Source of the DNA: Planococcus wigleyi
Lineage (GTDB): Bacteria; Bacillota; Bacilli; Bacillales_A; Planococcaceae
Assembly (NCBI RefSeq): GCF_014836985.1
Contig: NZ_JACSPU010000001.1
Location: forward strand, 773,755-837,754
DNA length: 64,000 nt
Direction: 5' to 3'
The first letter of the stretch is position 1; every line of letters starts with the position of its first letter. A program made the translations under genes and the position numbers. The notes beneath the pieces were generated by a model. The model did no database searches. It was not told the origin of the DNA and saw nothing but the letters and a program-made list of their open reading frames with translations. Of the stretch, positions 8,432 to 17,595 are shown in pieces.

Positions 8432-8612
8432 CGCAAAAATAGATTTATTTAATGAAGCATTCCAAATTGAAAACAAAATCCAAAAGTCTCAAACAGAAAT
8501 TTTAATTCTTCAACATAAAGCTATTTATATTGAACTAAGTTCTCGCTTATCTACGCGAGGCTTTTTTATTTGCCGAAATAGGATTGTTCACCTAAATCTA
8601 GTGGTATTATAA
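8421..8612 (+). pseudogene. Start-less coding-like remnant after the membrane protein
   Basis: A frame open from 8421 to the TAA at 8610-8612 begins with 'NAKIDLFNEAFQIENKIQKS', which looks like a genuine amphipathic helix, but has no ATG, GTG or TTG near its beginning. It then runs across the terminator and promoter DNA. It may be the end of a decayed gene, or a C-terminal extension of the preceding protein lost by frameshift. Composition alone cannot settle this. Confidence 0.25.
8541..8568 (+). terminator. Terminator between the membrane-protein region and the YolD gene
   Basis: CTCGC (8542-8546) pairs with GCGAG (8555-8559), followed by GC and six T. The stem is short (5 bp) but the T-run is good. 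Confidence 0.55.
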
Positions 8613-8625
8613 GAACGTATGTTCT
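8584..8625 (+). promoter_or_regulatory. Promoter and LexA (SOS) box for the YolD-family gene
   Basis: GAAC-GTAT-GTTC (8613-8624) matches the core of the Bacillus LexA operator CGAACRNRYGTTYG at every core position; only the outer C and G are A and T. A possible -35 TTGTTC (8584-8589) and an AT-rich -10 region (TATTAT 8605-8610 or TTATAA 8607-8612) precede and abut it, so LexA would cover the transcription start. Confidence 0.65.
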
Positions 8626-8649
8626 TATTTAAACTAGGAGGTGGTCACT

Positions 8650-9012
8650 ATGAAAGTAAATAAACACTTTAAACAGGCAGGGGATATCAAGGACCGCGGA
8701 GCGATCAAGTGGCAAGGAATGATGTTGACGGAGCATGTTGAACTGATTCGCGCGTGGTATGAAGAGGACAAACATGATGCGAAGCCAGATTTGGATGAAT
8801 ACGACCTGCAGCTGCTACAGGAAGAATTGGTCTTGGCCGCACAACGCCAATGCCAGGTGAAGATGAAATCATGGAAGGATAAGAAGTTTCACTATCACAT
8901 AGGAATTATCAAGCAATTGAACGCTCATAGTCGTATAATAGTATATGAAGATCCAACAGGAGTTCATCAGCTGCCAATGAATGAACTAATCGGCGTCTGG
9001 ATGATCGACTAA
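8650..9012 (+). CDS. YolD-like family protein
   Basis: A 120-residue protein from ATG 8650, with AGGAGGTGG directly upstream; a GTG at 8641 overlaps that site and is rejected. The pattern 'DRGAIKWQGMMLTEHVELIR' followed by a C-terminal 'GIIKQLNAHSRIIVYED' is typical of the YolD family. In B. subtilis and its phages, YolD-type genes usually sit beside a UvrX/DinB2-type Y-family polymerase in SOS-induced cassettes. Here no polymerase gene is adjacent, so it is an orphan. The LexA box upstream fits a DNA-damage role, but the molecular function of YolD proteins is not established. Confidence 0.75.
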   Translation: MKVNKHFKQAGDIKDRGAIKWQGMMLTEHVELIRAWYEEDKHDAKPDLDEYDLQLLQEELVLAAQRQCQVKMKSWKDKKFHYHIGIIKQLNAHSRIIVYEDPTGVHQLPMNELIGVWMID

Positions 9013-9015
9013 ATT

Positions 9016-9039
9016 CAAACTCGCACACAAACTCGCACA
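9016..9039. repeat. Perfect 12-bp tandem direct repeat at the presumed prophage right border
   Basis: CAAACTCGCACA occurs twice back to back (9016-9027 and 9028-9039), 3 bp after the YolD stop codon. Its position between the last phage-type gene and host DNA fits arm-type integrase binding sites, but this cannot be tested from one prophage end. The rest of the 319-bp gene-free stretch to 9331 holds a large hairpin at 9184-9221 and nothing else recognisable. Confidence 0.45.
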
Positions 9040-9183
9040 TGAGTAAAACATAAGTACGGATATTTGCGGACGATAAAAATCCCTATTATATAGTAGAAAC
9101 TCGATTTTCAGACATTTAAAAATCATTTCGCATAATGGTGGATTTAGTAAAACTTACGACAAGTGTAAAACCCATTAATAATA

Positions 9184-9224
9184 AAGGCTCAAAACGCTGC
9201 TTATATAGCGTTTTGAGCCTTTTT
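9184..9224. terminator. Strong, probably bidirectional terminator
   Basis: AAGGCTCAAAACGCT (9184-9198) pairs perfectly with AGCGTTTTGAGCCTT (9207-9221), a 15-bp stem with an 8-nt loop. The right side continues TTTTC. On the minus strand the hairpin is followed by a TTTATTATTA tract, so it can also end the minus-strand gene that starts at 9529. Confidence 0.85.
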
Positions 9225-9331
9225 CTTTGTATGTATATTGATGAAGCGGAAAAGTCTTGCGCAGCTTCCAGTGGGCGTTTTTTGAAGGCAATGAAACTTT
9301 ATGAAACCTTCGATAATTTTCCGTACATTCA

Positions 9332-9529
9332 TTACTTTTTGCTTGTAAAAGCCCCGGAACTGCCAAAAGCAATTCCAATCCCTATGCCAAGTGCGATGCC
9401 AATAGCCAGATTATCCATAGCCACCCCGATAGCGGATCCAATAGATACCCCAAGTGCAATGCCGACGCCCATGTTGGCGGCGTTGTCTTTGTTTCGTTTT
9501 TCTTCTTGAACATCTTTATTTTCACCCAT
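9332..9529 (-). CDS. Small glycine-zipper-like hypothetical protein
   Basis: A 65-residue minus-strand protein. Its ATG is preceded by GGAGGTGCC at proper spacing. A charged N-terminus ('MGENKDVQEEKRNKD') is followed by a Gly/Ala/Ile-rich half with GxxxG-type spacing ('IGIALGIGIGIAFG'), as in glycine-zipper membrane-associated peptides. Small proteins of this style are frequent in Bacillales genomes and have no known function. It is convergent with the prophage and shares the terminator at 9184-9221. Overlapping plus-strand open frames here are shadows of it. Confidence 0.65.
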   Translation of the reverse strand: MGENKDVQEEKRNKDNAANMGVGIALGVSIGSAIGVAMDNLAIGIALGIGIGIAFGSSGAFTSKK

Positions 9530-9758
9530 ACTGGCACCTCCATCATTTTATTCCGGAGAAGTTCGAATATCTATGTATACGGACAAAGTTAAACATGGTT
9601 CCAAGAATTCAACAAATGATTTTCCGGATGAGCCTTTTTAAACTGCAAATCGAAAAGGGATAAGTGTTCATCTAGCATATTTCTATTATTATATAGAAGA
9701 AAAACGGATTTTTGTGGATGGAATTTAGAGATGGCGGCAATGCCATCCCCTTGTCGGT

Positions 9759-10016
9759 CTACCTAAATGTCCCTGTTAAAGCTAAAAACAGATCTGCAGT
9801 AAACCAAATGGCGAATCCGATATAGAAAATGAAAATAAATAAATTCAATTTGTTGAAGCCCACCCGACTTATAAAGACAATAAAACATAAAAACAAGCTG
9901 ACATACAACGGATTTTTCCAATACCCCGCATTCAAATAATAAATATAGACAAGGTAAGCAGCAGAGAAAGACCAGAGGACTGCCGCTAAGCAATGAATGA
10001 TGATTTTGATCTGCAC
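9759..10016 (-). CDS. Small three-helix membrane protein, hypothetical
   Basis: An 85-residue minus-strand protein with GTG start at 10016 and AAGGGG 8 bp upstream. Three hydrophobic segments are visible (about 5-28, 36-52 and 58-80), with few charged residues. No family is recognised. It lies between the 9332-9529 gene and the dprA promoter region and reads away from dprA. A hairpin with GATGGC and GCCATC arms just beyond its stop may act as a weak terminator. Confidence 0.55.
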   Translation of the reverse strand: MQIKIIIHCLAAVLWSFSAAYLVYIYYLNAGYWKNPLYVSLFLCFIVFISRVGFNKLNLFIFIFYIGFAIWFTADLFLALTGTFR

Positions 10017-10262
10017 TATATGGACCCCTTCCTATAATCAGCTCATAAAAAGCGGGAGATTGTGTCTGATGGATAGCTATTCGTTTTCAATGTAGGTGTA
10101 TGAGGAATGCTGGAAAACCAATTTTAAAAATCAAAAGGCAAGCCCACAAGCAATAAAAATATTTTCCGGTTTACGGTTAGCCTAAAACCCATTAGTATGG
10201 AGACAAGGTGCTCTTTTGCTGAAGCAGTTTATTTTCATCCAAACTAGAACAGGAGGAACAAA

Positions 10263-11159
10263 ATGGACAAAAAATTTACGAAGCGCTTATTGGCGTTGCA
10301 TTATGTATTTCCGAAAAGCTTGCAGAAATTACTGCCGCTTTTGGCACAGGATCCGGATTTGACGAAGCTTGAACAAATGTCTCCATACGAGCTGATGCTG
10401 TTATTGAACATAAAACTGGAACAGGCGACTAAGCTGAAAGCCTCTTACCGACAATCTTTGACATTCCCCTTGATTGAAACCTACGAAAAGTATAAGATAA
10501 TCCCCGTATCTTATCAACATCCCCTGTATCCTCAAAACCTGTTTGAATTGATCGATCCACCTGCTGTGCTCTATGCTAAGGGAGACCTTACTTTATTGGC
10601 TGAACCGAAAAAGATAGCGATCATTGGTTCGCGAAAAGCATCCCCCTACTCACGGGCAGCGTTGCAGAAGATTGTGCCGCCACTCGTTGAAAACGGCTTT
10701 ATCATAGTCAGTGGACTGGCAAGAGGCGCAGATGCGATGGCCCACCAAAAAACGATCGATCTTGGTGGCCGGACGATTGCTGTGACCGGCAGCGGCTTTC
10801 TTCACCCTTATCCAAAAGAGAATGCGTCATTGAATAATATAATAGAAGAAAAACATTTGGTTATAACGGAATATCCACCGTATATGGAACCGAGAAAATG
10901 GAATTTTCCGATGAGGAACCGCATTATCAGTGGATTGTCTAAGGGCGTTGTTGTCACAGAAGCCTACGTGAAAAGTGGAACTTTGAGTACAATTGAACAT
11001 GCCCTAGATCATGGCAGGGATATTTTTGCAGTGCCAGGGGACATTAGCTCTCCATTATCCGAAGGGCCGCATAAATTAATTTTAGAGGGTGCAAAACCAG
11101 TTTGGAATGGCTGGCAAGTGCTTGAAGAGTACCAACAAATGACAGCTGAAAAAGAATGA
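10263..11159 (+). CDS. dprA: DNA-processing protein A (natural transformation)
   Basis: A 298-residue protein with AGGAGG before ATG 10263. DprA binds incoming single-stranded DNA in the cytoplasm and loads RecA onto it during transformation. The Rossmann-like core runs from 'KKIAIIGSRKASPYSR' through 'SGLARGADAMAH', 'VTGSGFLHPYPKEN' and 'NFPMRNRIISGLSKGVVVTEA' to 'GTLSTIEHALDHGRDIFAVPG'. A short N-terminal helical region precedes it. The C-terminal winged helix found in longer DprA proteins is absent, as in B. subtilis. The family's usual GLDxxYP motif reads GFLHPYP. As in B. subtilis, topA follows. RecA, its partner, is encoded 51 kb downstream in this window. Confidence 0.93.
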   Translation: MDKKFTKRLLALHYVFPKSLQKLLPLLAQDPDLTKLEQMSPYELMLLLNIKLEQATKLKASYRQSLTFPLIETYEKYKIIPVSYQHPLYPQNLFELIDPPAVLYAKGDLTLLAEPKKIAIIGSRKASPYSRAALQKIVPPLVENGFIIVSGLARGADAMAHQKTIDLGGRTIAVTGSGFLHPYPKENASLNNIIEEKHLVITEYPPYMEPRKWNFPMRNRIISGLSKGVVVTEAYVKSGTLSTIEHALDHGRDIFAVPGDISSPLSEGPHKLILEGAKPVWNGWQVLEEYQQMTAEKE

Positions 11160-11173
11160 GGAAATGAAAAGCC

Positions 11174-11200
11174 TTGCATTAAGCGAAAATCTGTTATACA
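11174..11200 (+). promoter_or_regulatory. Candidate topA promoter
   Basis: TTGCAT (11174-11179) and TATACA (11195-11200) are 15 bp apart (16 bp if CTTGCA is used). The spacing is slightly short. It lies in the 100-bp dprA-topA gap. Confidence 0.4.
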
Positions 11201-11259
11201 TTTTGCAACAGGTAATTCTTTAAGCAGTTCTGAGAAACCTCTATGAGGAGGAAAATATT

Positions 11260-13329
11260 ATGGCGGATTTTTTAGTGATTGTTGAGTCGCCTGCAAAGGC
11301 GAAAACAATCGAACGGTATTTGGGCAAGAAATATAAAGTCCGTGCATCACTAGGACATTTACGTGATTTGCCCCGCAGCCAAATGGCTGTGGATGTTGAA
11401 AACAATTATGAACCTCGTTACATTACAATCAGAGGCAAAGGGCCGATCTTGCAGGATCTTAAAAAAGAAGCGAAAAAAGCGAAGAAAGTCTTTCTCGCGG
11501 CTGACCCCGACAGAGAAGGGGAAGCGATTGCATGGCATTTGGCGACAGCGCTCGGCATTGATCAAACCTCGGATTGCCGAGTGGTATTCAACGAAATCAC
11601 CAAGGATGCCATCAAGGAATCATTCAAGCATCCCCGCAAAATCGATATGGATTTAGTCGATGCGCAACAGGCGCGCCGAATATTGGATCGTCTCGTGGGC
11701 TACAGTATCAGCCCATTGTTGTGGAAAAAAGTAAAAAAAGGCCTATCGGCTGGACGCGTGCAATCCGTTGCACTTCGACTCGTCATTGACCGTGAAAACG
11801 AAATCAAAAACTTTGAACCAGAAGAATACTGGTCCATCACTGGTGATTTCGAGAAGGACAAGAAGAAATTTGAAGCGCAGTTCTACGGCAATGCAAAAGA
11901 AAAAATGAAATTACAGAATGAAGCTGACGTTAACGCCGTTATGGCCACCATGTCCGGCAAAGACTTTACGGTAAACCGCGTGGTGAAAAAAGAGAGAAAG
12001 AGAAACCCATCCCCCTCTTTTACAACCTCTTCACTCCAGCAGGAAGCTGCCCGCAAATTAAACTTCCGTGCTAAAAAAACAATGATGCTCGCGCAGCAAT
12101 TGTATGAAGGTATTGCAGTGGGTAAAGAAGGCATCACCGGTTTGATTACGTATATGCGGACAGATTCCACACGGATCTCCGATACAGCGAAAAAAGATAC
12201 AATCGATTTCATCGTTGATAATTACGGTGAACAATACGTCACGCAAAAAGCTGCTGCCAAGCAATCAGCGAAATCTCAGGATGCCCACGAAGCGGTGCGT
12301 CCGACAAGTGTGATGCGGACACCGGAATCGATGAAGAGCATTCTATCAAGAGATTTATATCGTTTGTATAAATTGATTTGGGATCGTTTCGTAGCGAGCC
12401 AGATGTCACCGGCAGTCCTGGACACGGTTATGGCTGAATTGCAGAACGGAGAAGCGGTATTCCGTGCGAATGGTTCCCAGGTCAAATTTCCGGGCTTCAT
12501 GAAACTTTATATTGAAGGCACGGATGACCAAAAAGAAGAAAAAGACAATATTCTGCCGGAAATGGATGAAGGGGATATCGTGACAGCGCTTGAAGTTACG
12601 CCGAATCAGCATTTTACGCAGCCGCCTCCACGCTTTACGGAGGCCCGCTTAGTGCGGACACTCGAAGAACTGGGGATAGGGCGTCCGTCCACGTACGCGC
12701 CTACACTGGATACCATCCAAAAACGCGGCTATGTGACATTGGATGCCAAACGGTTTATCCCGACCGAATTGGGTGAGATTGTCCATCAGCTGGTGCTCGA
12801 ATTTTTCCCGGACATTTTGAATATCGAGTTTACTGCCAAAATGGAACACGATCTGGATACCGTTGAAGATGGCGAAGTCGATTGGCGCGCTATTATTGAC
12901 GCATTTTATCAAGACTTTGAAAAAAGTGTTGAAGTCGCGGAAAGTGAAATGGAAAAAGTCCAGATCAAAGATGAGCCTGTGGGAGAGGATTGTGAGTTAT
13001 GCGGTTCGCCGATGGTCTATAAATTGGGGCGTTACGGCAAATTCATGGCTTGCAGCAATTTCCCGGAATGCCGGAATACAAAAGCGATCGTCAAACACAT
13101 CGATGTCAAATGCCCGACCTGTAAAGAAGGCGAGATCGTTGAAAGAAAGAGTAAGAAGCGCCGGATATTCTACGGTTGCGAACGGTATCCGGAATGCGAA
13201 TTCGTTTCATGGGATAAACCGATTGAACGGCCGTGTCCGAAGTGCAACGAATTGCTGGTAGAGAAAAAAGTGAAAAAAGGCGTTCAAATCAATTGCACGA
13301 GCTGTGATTACAAAGAAGAAGTTCAATAA
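11260..13329 (+). CDS. topA: DNA topoisomerase I
   Basis: A 689-residue type IA topoisomerase that relaxes negative supercoils by passing a strand through a transient single-strand break. Toprim parts are visible at the N-terminus ('[16 protein letters not shown]' and '[17 protein letters not shown]'). The active-site tyrosine is in '[14 protein letters not shown]', about residue 296. The C-terminus carries zinc-ribbon modules: a clear four-Cys one ('CELCG' with 'CSNFPEC'), a second ('CPTC' with 'CERYPEC') and a last ('CPKC' with 'CTSC'). The length equals that of B. subtilis TopA. AGGAGG precedes ATG 11260. Confidence 0.96.
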   Translation: MADFLVIVESPAKAKTIERYLGKKYKVRASLGHLRDLPRSQMAVDVENNYEPRYITIRGKGPILQDLKKEAKKAKKVFLAADPDREGEAIAWHLATALGIDQTSDCRVVFNEITKDAIKESFKHPRKIDMDLVDAQQARRILDRLVGYSISPLLWKKVKKGLSAGRVQSVALRLVIDRENEIKNFEPEEYWSITGDFEKDKKKFEAQFYGNAKEKMKLQNEADVNAVMATMSGKDFTVNRVVKKERKRNPSPSFTTSSLQQEAARKLNFRAKKTMMLAQQLYEGIAVGKEGITGLITYMRTDSTRISDTAKKDTIDFIVDNYGEQYVTQKAAAKQSAKSQDAHEAVRPTSVMRTPESMKSILSRDLYRLYKLIWDRFVASQMSPAVLDTVMAELQNGEAVFRANGSQVKFPGFMKLYIEGTDDQKEEKDNILPEMDEGDIVTALEVTPNQHFTQPPPRFTEARLVRTLEELGIGRPSTYAPTLDTIQKRGYVTLDAKRFIPTELGEIVHQLVLEFFPDILNIEFTAKMEHDLDTVEDGEVDWRAIIDAFYQDFEKSVEVAESEMEKVQIKDEPVGEDCELCGSPMVYKLGRYGKFMACSNFPECRNTKAIVKHIDVKCPTCKEGEIVERKSKKRRIFYGCERYPECEFVSWDKPIERPCPKCNELLVEKKVKKGVQINCTSCDYKEEVQ

Positions 13330-13350
13330 TAATTATAGAGGTGTTCGAAA

Positions 13351-14661
13351 ATGACGAAATATGTAAACGTAATTGGCGCAGGACTGGCGGGCAGTGAAGC
13401 TGCTTGGCAAATCGCGAAACGGGGAGTAAACGTCCGTCTATACGAAATGCGTCCGGTAAAGCAGACAGCAGCCCATCATACGGACAAGTTTGCGGAACTG
13501 GTATGCAGCAATTCATTGCGCGCCAATTCCCTGACAAATGCAGTTGGTGTCATCAAAGAAGAAATGCGCAAATTGGATTCGGTGATCATTGAATCTGCAG
13601 ACCGGGCATCTGTGCCAGCTGGTGGAGCACTTGCTGTGGATCGCCATGAGTTTGCCGGAGCTGTGACCGACAAAGTAAAAAATCACCCATTGGTGGAAGT
13701 GATCAACGAAGAAGTGACTGAAATTCCGGAAGGCATCACAATCATTGCCACTGGTCCATTGACTTCTCCGGCACTTGCGGAAAAAATTCGCGTTTTGACA
13801 GGCGAAGAATATTTGTATTTTTATGATGCAGCAGCGCCGATCGTCGAAAAAGACAGCATTGATATGGACAAAGTCTATCTGAAATCCCGTTATGACAAAG
13901 GGGAAGCAGCTTATCTGAACTGCCCGATGACAGAAGAAGAGTTCAAGCGTTTCCATACAGCTCTTGTCGAAGCAGAAGTGGTGCCATTGAAAGAATTCGA
14001 AAAAGAGATTTATTTTGAAGGCTGTATGCCAGTCGAAGTAATGGCAGCCAGAGGCGAGAAGACCTTGACGTTTGGACCGATGAAACCAGTTGGACTGGAA
14101 GATCCGAAAACGGGCAAAATCCCTTATGCAGTCGTTCAGCTTCGCCAGGATGATGCGGCTGGAACACTTTACAATATTGTGGGTTTCCAAACGCATTTGA
14201 AATGGGGACCTCAAAAAGAAGTGCTTAAATTGATTCCAGGACTTGAAAACGTTGAAATCGTCCGTTATGGCGTGATGCACCGCAATACATTCATCAACTC
14301 ACCGCGCGTTCTGAAGCCGACATACCAATTGAAGGCTGATGAAAACATTTTCTTCGCGGGTCAAATGACTGGAGTCGAAGGCTATGTTGAATCAGCGGGA
14401 AGCGGATTGCTGGCTGGAATCAACGCAGCTAAAATGGCTTTAGGTGAAGAATTGCTGGTATTCCCGGCTGAAACAGCCCTGGGCAGCATGGCGCGTTACA
14501 TTACGGAAGCCGACAGCAAGAACTTCCAGCCGATGAACGTCAACTTCGGACTGTTCCCGGACTTGGGTGAACGCATCCGTTCGAAGCAGGAACGAGCTGA
14601 GAAGCATGCCGATCGTGCATTGGCGGCAATTCAAAATTATATGAATACAGTGACTGTTTAA
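13351..14661 (+). CDS. trmFO: Methylenetetrahydrofolate--tRNA-(uracil-54) methyltransferase
   Basis: A 436-residue flavoprotein that methylates U54 of tRNA to ribothymidine, using methylene-THF as carbon donor and FAD/NAD(P)H as reductant. The FAD-binding '[16 protein letters not shown]' is at the N-terminus. '[17 protein letters not shown]' and '[17 protein letters not shown]' are typical family signatures. The gene starts 21 bp after topA with GAGGTG upstream, so it is probably cotranscribed with it. The order topA-trmFO-xerC is the B. subtilis order. A hairpin 5 bp beyond the stop separates it from xerC. Confidence 0.96.
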   Translation: MTKYVNVIGAGLAGSEAAWQIAKRGVNVRLYEMRPVKQTAAHHTDKFAELVCSNSLRANSLTNAVGVIKEEMRKLDSVIIESADRASVPAGGALAVDRHEFAGAVTDKVKNHPLVEVINEEVTEIPEGITIIATGPLTSPALAEKIRVLTGEEYLYFYDAAAPIVEKDSIDMDKVYLKSRYDKGEAAYLNCPMTEEEFKRFHTALVEAEVVPLKEFEKEIYFEGCMPVEVMAARGEKTLTFGPMKPVGLEDPKTGKIPYAVVQLRQDDAAGTLYNIVGFQTHLKWGPQKEVLKLIPGLENVEIVRYGVMHRNTFINSPRVLKPTYQLKADENIFFAGQMTGVEGYVESAGSGLLAGINAAKMALGEELLVFPAETALGSMARYITEADSKNFQPMNVNFGLFPDLGERIRSKQERAEKHADRALAAIQNYMNTVTV

Positions 14662-14703
14662 TTGATAAAAGCCTCTAAATTTTGGTATAATTTAGAGGCT
14701 TTT
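14662..14703 (+). terminator. trmFO terminator hairpin with an embedded promoter for xerC
   Basis: The arms (14667-14681 and 14689-14703) are perfectly complementary, 15 bp (AAAAGCCTCTAAATT against AATTTAGAGGCTTTT), with a 7-nt loop. The same DNA holds TTGATA (14662-14667), an 18-bp spacer and an extended -10 TGGTATAAT (14683-14691), which lies in the loop and descending arm. One element therefore seems both to end trmFO transcription and to start xerC-hslVU transcription. Confidence 0.7.
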
Positions 14704-14728
14704 GTATTTGGTGAAAGGTGGAGCATAT

Positions 14729-15622
14729 ATGGAAAAAGAAAAGATGCTTGAATCTTTTATGACCTATATTCAACTGGAGAAGAACTATTCTGAACACACC
14801 GTCCACCATTATGAACATGATTTGATGGATTTTTTTCTGTTTTTGAATGCCGAGGGCGTACCTGATATCAAAGAAGTCGAATATATACATGCACGAAATT
14901 ACGTGACGAAATTATATGATGCCAAATTATCCAGAACGACGGTTTCCCGGAAGATTTCAGCAATCCGCTCATTTTTCCGTTATGGAAACCGTGAATTTGG
15001 ATTGAATGAAGCAGCATTCAGGTCATTGTACCATCCGAAAAAAGAAGAGCGGCTGCCGCAATTCTTTTATGAAGAAGAGCTGGCTCAGCTGTTCAAATCG
15101 GTTGTGGGAGAAGATAAATTATCGATCCGCAACACCGCGTTATTGGAATTGCTGTATGCTACGGGCATGCGTGTCAGTGAATGCGTTTCGATTCGAATGG
15201 GAGATTTGGATCAAACGATGCAGATTGTCAAAGTGATGGGGAAAGGCCGGAAAGAGCGCTATATCCCATACGGACAGTTTGCCCAGGATGCCCTGGAACA
15301 TTACATTGAGGATTCGCGTCCTAAGTTGATGAAGAATCAAAAACACGATCATCTGTTTGTTAACAGCCGGGGTGAAGCTTTGACAGACCGGGGTGTTCGC
15401 CATATTCTAAGTGAATGCATGAAGAAGGCATCTGTCAATTCATCGATTTATCCGCATATGATCCGCCACACATTCGCTACTCACCTGATCAATAATGGTG
15501 CTGATATCCGGACTGTACAGGAACTGCTGGGGCATTCCCATTTAAGTTCAACACAGGTATACACCCATGTCACCAAAGAGCATTTACGGAATACCTATTT
15601 AAATTCACACCCAAGAGCTTAG
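14729..15622 (+). CDS. xerC: Site-specific tyrosine recombinase XerC
   Basis: A 297-residue recombinase that, with XerD, resolves chromosome dimers at the dif site. ATG 14729 follows AAAGGTGGAG; a further in-frame ATG upstream at 14702 lies in the hairpin. The N-terminal SAM-like core-binding domain ('YIQLEKNYSEHTVHHYEHDL') precedes the catalytic domain, with Arg in 'ATGMRVSE', Lys in 'GKGRKERYIP', His and Arg in 'HMIRHTFAT', His in 'LLGHSHLSSTQVYTH' and the Tyr nucleophile in the same block. In B. subtilis this gene is codV, in the same operon as clpQY and codY. It is a chromosomal Xer protein, not the phage integrase. Confidence 0.95.
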   Translation: MEKEKMLESFMTYIQLEKNYSEHTVHHYEHDLMDFFLFLNAEGVPDIKEVEYIHARNYVTKLYDAKLSRTTVSRKISAIRSFFRYGNREFGLNEAAFRSLYHPKKEERLPQFFYEEELAQLFKSVVGEDKLSIRNTALLELLYATGMRVSECVSIRMGDLDQTMQIVKVMGKGRKERYIPYGQFAQDALEHYIEDSRPKLMKNQKHDHLFVNSRGEALTDRGVRHILSECMKKASVNSSIYPHMIRHTFATHLINNGADIRTVQELLGHSHLSSTQVYTHVTKEHLRNTYLNSHPRA

Positions 15623-15637
15623 AGAGGAGATTTTATC

Positions 15638-16183
15638 ATGCAAGAATTCCATGCCACCACGATATTCGCGGTTCAGCATAACGGCAAATGCGCCATGTCA
15701 GGCGATGGCCAGGTAACATTCGGCAACGCCGTAGTCATGAAACATACAGCCAGAAAAGTACGGAAATTATACAACGGGCAAGTGCTGACCGGATTTGCAG
15801 GATCGGTTGCAGATGCTTTTACCTTGTTCGAGATGTTCGAAGGGAAGCTGACGGAGTACAACGGCAATCTTCAACGCGCTGCAGTTGAACTGGCTAAACA
15901 ATGGCGCGGGGACAAAATGCTTCGCCAATTGGAAGCTATGCTCATCATCATGAACAAAGACGAATTGCTGCTGGTATCCGGAACAGGTGAAGTCATCGAA
16001 CCGGATGATGGCATTTTGGCAATCGGTTCAGGCGGAAACTATGCATTGGCAGCAGGCCGTGCCTTGAAAAAATACGCAGGCGATAATCTGACCGCTGCGC
16101 AAATCGCACAATCCGCTTTGGAAACAGCCGCGGATATCTGTGTCTACACCAATCATCAAATCGTTGTGGAGGAATTGTCCTAA
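15638..16183 (+). CDS. hslV: ATP-dependent protease subunit HslV (ClpQ/CodW)
   Basis: A 181-residue proteasome-beta-like peptidase that forms a double ring and degrades substrates unfolded by HslU. Family signatures are '[11 protein letters not shown]', '[11 protein letters not shown]', '[14 protein letters not shown]' and '[16 protein letters not shown]'. Aligned to E. coli HslV, whose catalytic Thr1 begins TTIVSV, the catalytic residue here is T7. This leaves a six-residue N-terminal segment MQEFHA that must be removed. B. subtilis CodW has Ser at position 2, whereas here position 2 is Gln. The stop overlaps the hslU start by one base. Confidence 0.95.
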   Translation: MQEFHATTIFAVQHNGKCAMSGDGQVTFGNAVVMKHTARKVRKLYNGQVLTGFAGSVADAFTLFEMFEGKLTEYNGNLQRAAVELAKQWRGDKMLRQLEAMLIIMNKDELLLVSGTGEVIEPDDGILAIGSGGNYALAAGRALKKYAGDNLTAAQIAQSALETAADICVYTNHQIVVEELS

Positions 16184-17580
16184 TGAAAAATCAATCTGAT
16201 TTAACGCCAAGACAAATCACTGACCATTTGGATCGCTACATCGTCGGCCAAAAAGAAGCGAAACGTTCTATTGCCATCGCATTGCGCAACCGGTATCGCC
16301 GAAGCCGGCTGGATGAAGAAATGCGTGGGGAAGTCATTCCGAAAAACATCTTGATGATCGGGCCGACAGGTGTGGGCAAGACGGAAATCGCCCGCCGTAT
16401 CGCTAAACTGACGGGAGCGCCTTTCATCAAAGTGGAAGCGACGAAGTTTACGGAAGTCGGCTATGTCGGCCGTGACGTCGAATCGATGGTACGCGACCTG
16501 GTTGAAGCCGCTGTAAGAATCGTCAAAGAAGAAAAATTCGAAGCTGTGAAGTTCCAGGCGGAAACCGCTGCCAATGAGCGGATCGTCAAGTTGCTGGCAC
16601 CGTCCATGCGCAAGAAACAAACGAACCAAAATCCGCTGGAAATGCTTTTTGGCCAGAAATTCGAGCAGGAAGAGGAAGAACCGACAGCGGAAGTGGAAGT
16701 TCGGGTGAAGAGAAGAGAAATTGCTGCAGACCTGAAAGCTGGAAAGCTGGAAGATGAATGGGTAACAGTGGAAGTGCTTGAAAATACATTGTCCATGTTT
16801 GATGCCATGCAAGGCTCGGGAATGGAACAAATGGGTGCGAACATGCAGGATGCGTTATCATCGCTGATGCCGAAGAAAAAGAAAAAACGGCGTTTGCAGG
16901 TAAAAGAAGCCCGCCGCATTTTAACGACTGAAGAAGCCGCTAAATTGGTGGATGATGAAGAAATTTCGCAGGAAGCGATTGACCGCGCTGAGCAGCACGG
17001 CATCATCTTCATCGACGAAATGGATAAAATCGCCAGCAAGAGCAATTCTTCATCTGCTGATGTTTCGCGTGAAGGTGTCCAGCGTGACATTTTGCCGATC
17101 GTTGAAGGTTCCACGGTTTCGACTAAGTACGGTGCAGTCCAAACGGATTATATGTTGTTTGTTGCTGCCGGGGCATTCCACATGTCGAAACCATCCGATC
17201 TGATCCCTGAGCTGCAAGGCCGATTCCCGATCCGTGTGGAATTGCAGAAGCTTGAAGTTGAAGATTTTGTCAAAATCTTGACGGAACCGAAACATTCTTT
17301 GATAAATCAGTATAAAGCCCTTCTCGAAACTGAGGGGATTGTGGTACACTTCAATGATGCCTCAATAGTCAGACTTGCAGAAATTGCATATGAAGTAAAT
17401 CAGGACACAGATAACATCGGTGCTCGTAGGCTGCACACTATACTCGAGCGCCTGTTAGAGGATTTGTCTTTCGAAGCTTCCGAGATTTCACCAGCGCAAA
17501 TTGACATTACCCCCCAATATGTGAATGAAAAGCTCGAAAATGTGGCGAAAAATAAAGACTTGTCACAATTTATTCTGTAA
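16183..17580 (+). CDS. hslU: HslU, AAA+ unfoldase of the HslVU protease (ClpY/CodX)
   Basis: A 465-residue hexameric unfoldase that feeds proteins to HslV. Walker A is GPTGVGKT (residues 60-67) and Walker B lies in '[12 protein letters not shown]'. The HslU-specific I-domain (about 110-240) is rich in charged residues and includes '[20 protein letters not shown]'. The sensor-2 region '[20 protein letters not shown]' and the C-terminal tail end in 'DLSQFIL', which resembles the HslU tail that inserts into HslV. TAATG coupling to hslV keeps the subunits in proportion. Confidence 0.96.
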   Translation: MKNQSDLTPRQITDHLDRYIVGQKEAKRSIAIALRNRYRRSRLDEEMRGEVIPKNILMIGPTGVGKTEIARRIAKLTGAPFIKVEATKFTEVGYVGRDVESMVRDLVEAAVRIVKEEKFEAVKFQAETAANERIVKLLAPSMRKKQTNQNPLEMLFGQKFEQEEEEPTAEVEVRVKRREIAADLKAGKLEDEWVTVEVLENTLSMFDAMQGSGMEQMGANMQDALSSLMPKKKKKRRLQVKEARRILTTEEAAKLVDDEEISQEAIDRAEQHGIIFIDEMDKIASKSNSSSADVSREGVQRDILPIVEGSTVSTKYGAVQTDYMLFVAAGAFHMSKPSDLIPELQGRFPIRVELQKLEVEDFVKILTEPKHSLINQYKALLETEGIVVHFNDASIVRLAEIAYEVNQDTDNIGARRLHTILERLLEDLSFEASEISPAQIDITPQYVNEKLENVAKNKDLSQFIL

Positions 17581-17595
17581 ATCAAGGCGAATTAG

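Larger units (their letters stand above)
1..9039 (+). mobile_element. Right-hand part of an integrated siphovirus prophage
   Basis: A run of tail, receptor-binding, holin and endolysin genes, all on the plus strand, is followed by accessory genes and then by conserved chromosome starting at dprA. In B. subtilis sucCD directly precedes dprA, so the prophage and its accessory genes sit in the sucD-dprA interval (inference, because sucCD is not in view). The integrase, capsid and packaging genes must lie to the left of the window. The right boundary is uncertain: the last clearly phage-type function is the endolysin at 7800, and the YolD gene and the 12-bp tandem repeat at 9016-9039 are the last phage-like signals. 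No attachment core can be defined with only one end visible. Confidence 0.8.

Noticed and set aside
9135..9509. A 124-residue plus-strand open frame
   Set aside because: It is largely antisense to the better-supported small gene at 9332-9529, runs through the 9184-9221 terminator, and has no ribosome site.
13513..14280. A 255-residue minus-strand open frame opposite trmFO
   Set aside because: Shadow of a highly conserved gene, with no ribosome site and unusual His/Cys-rich composition. The same applies to the many other antisense frames across the core region.
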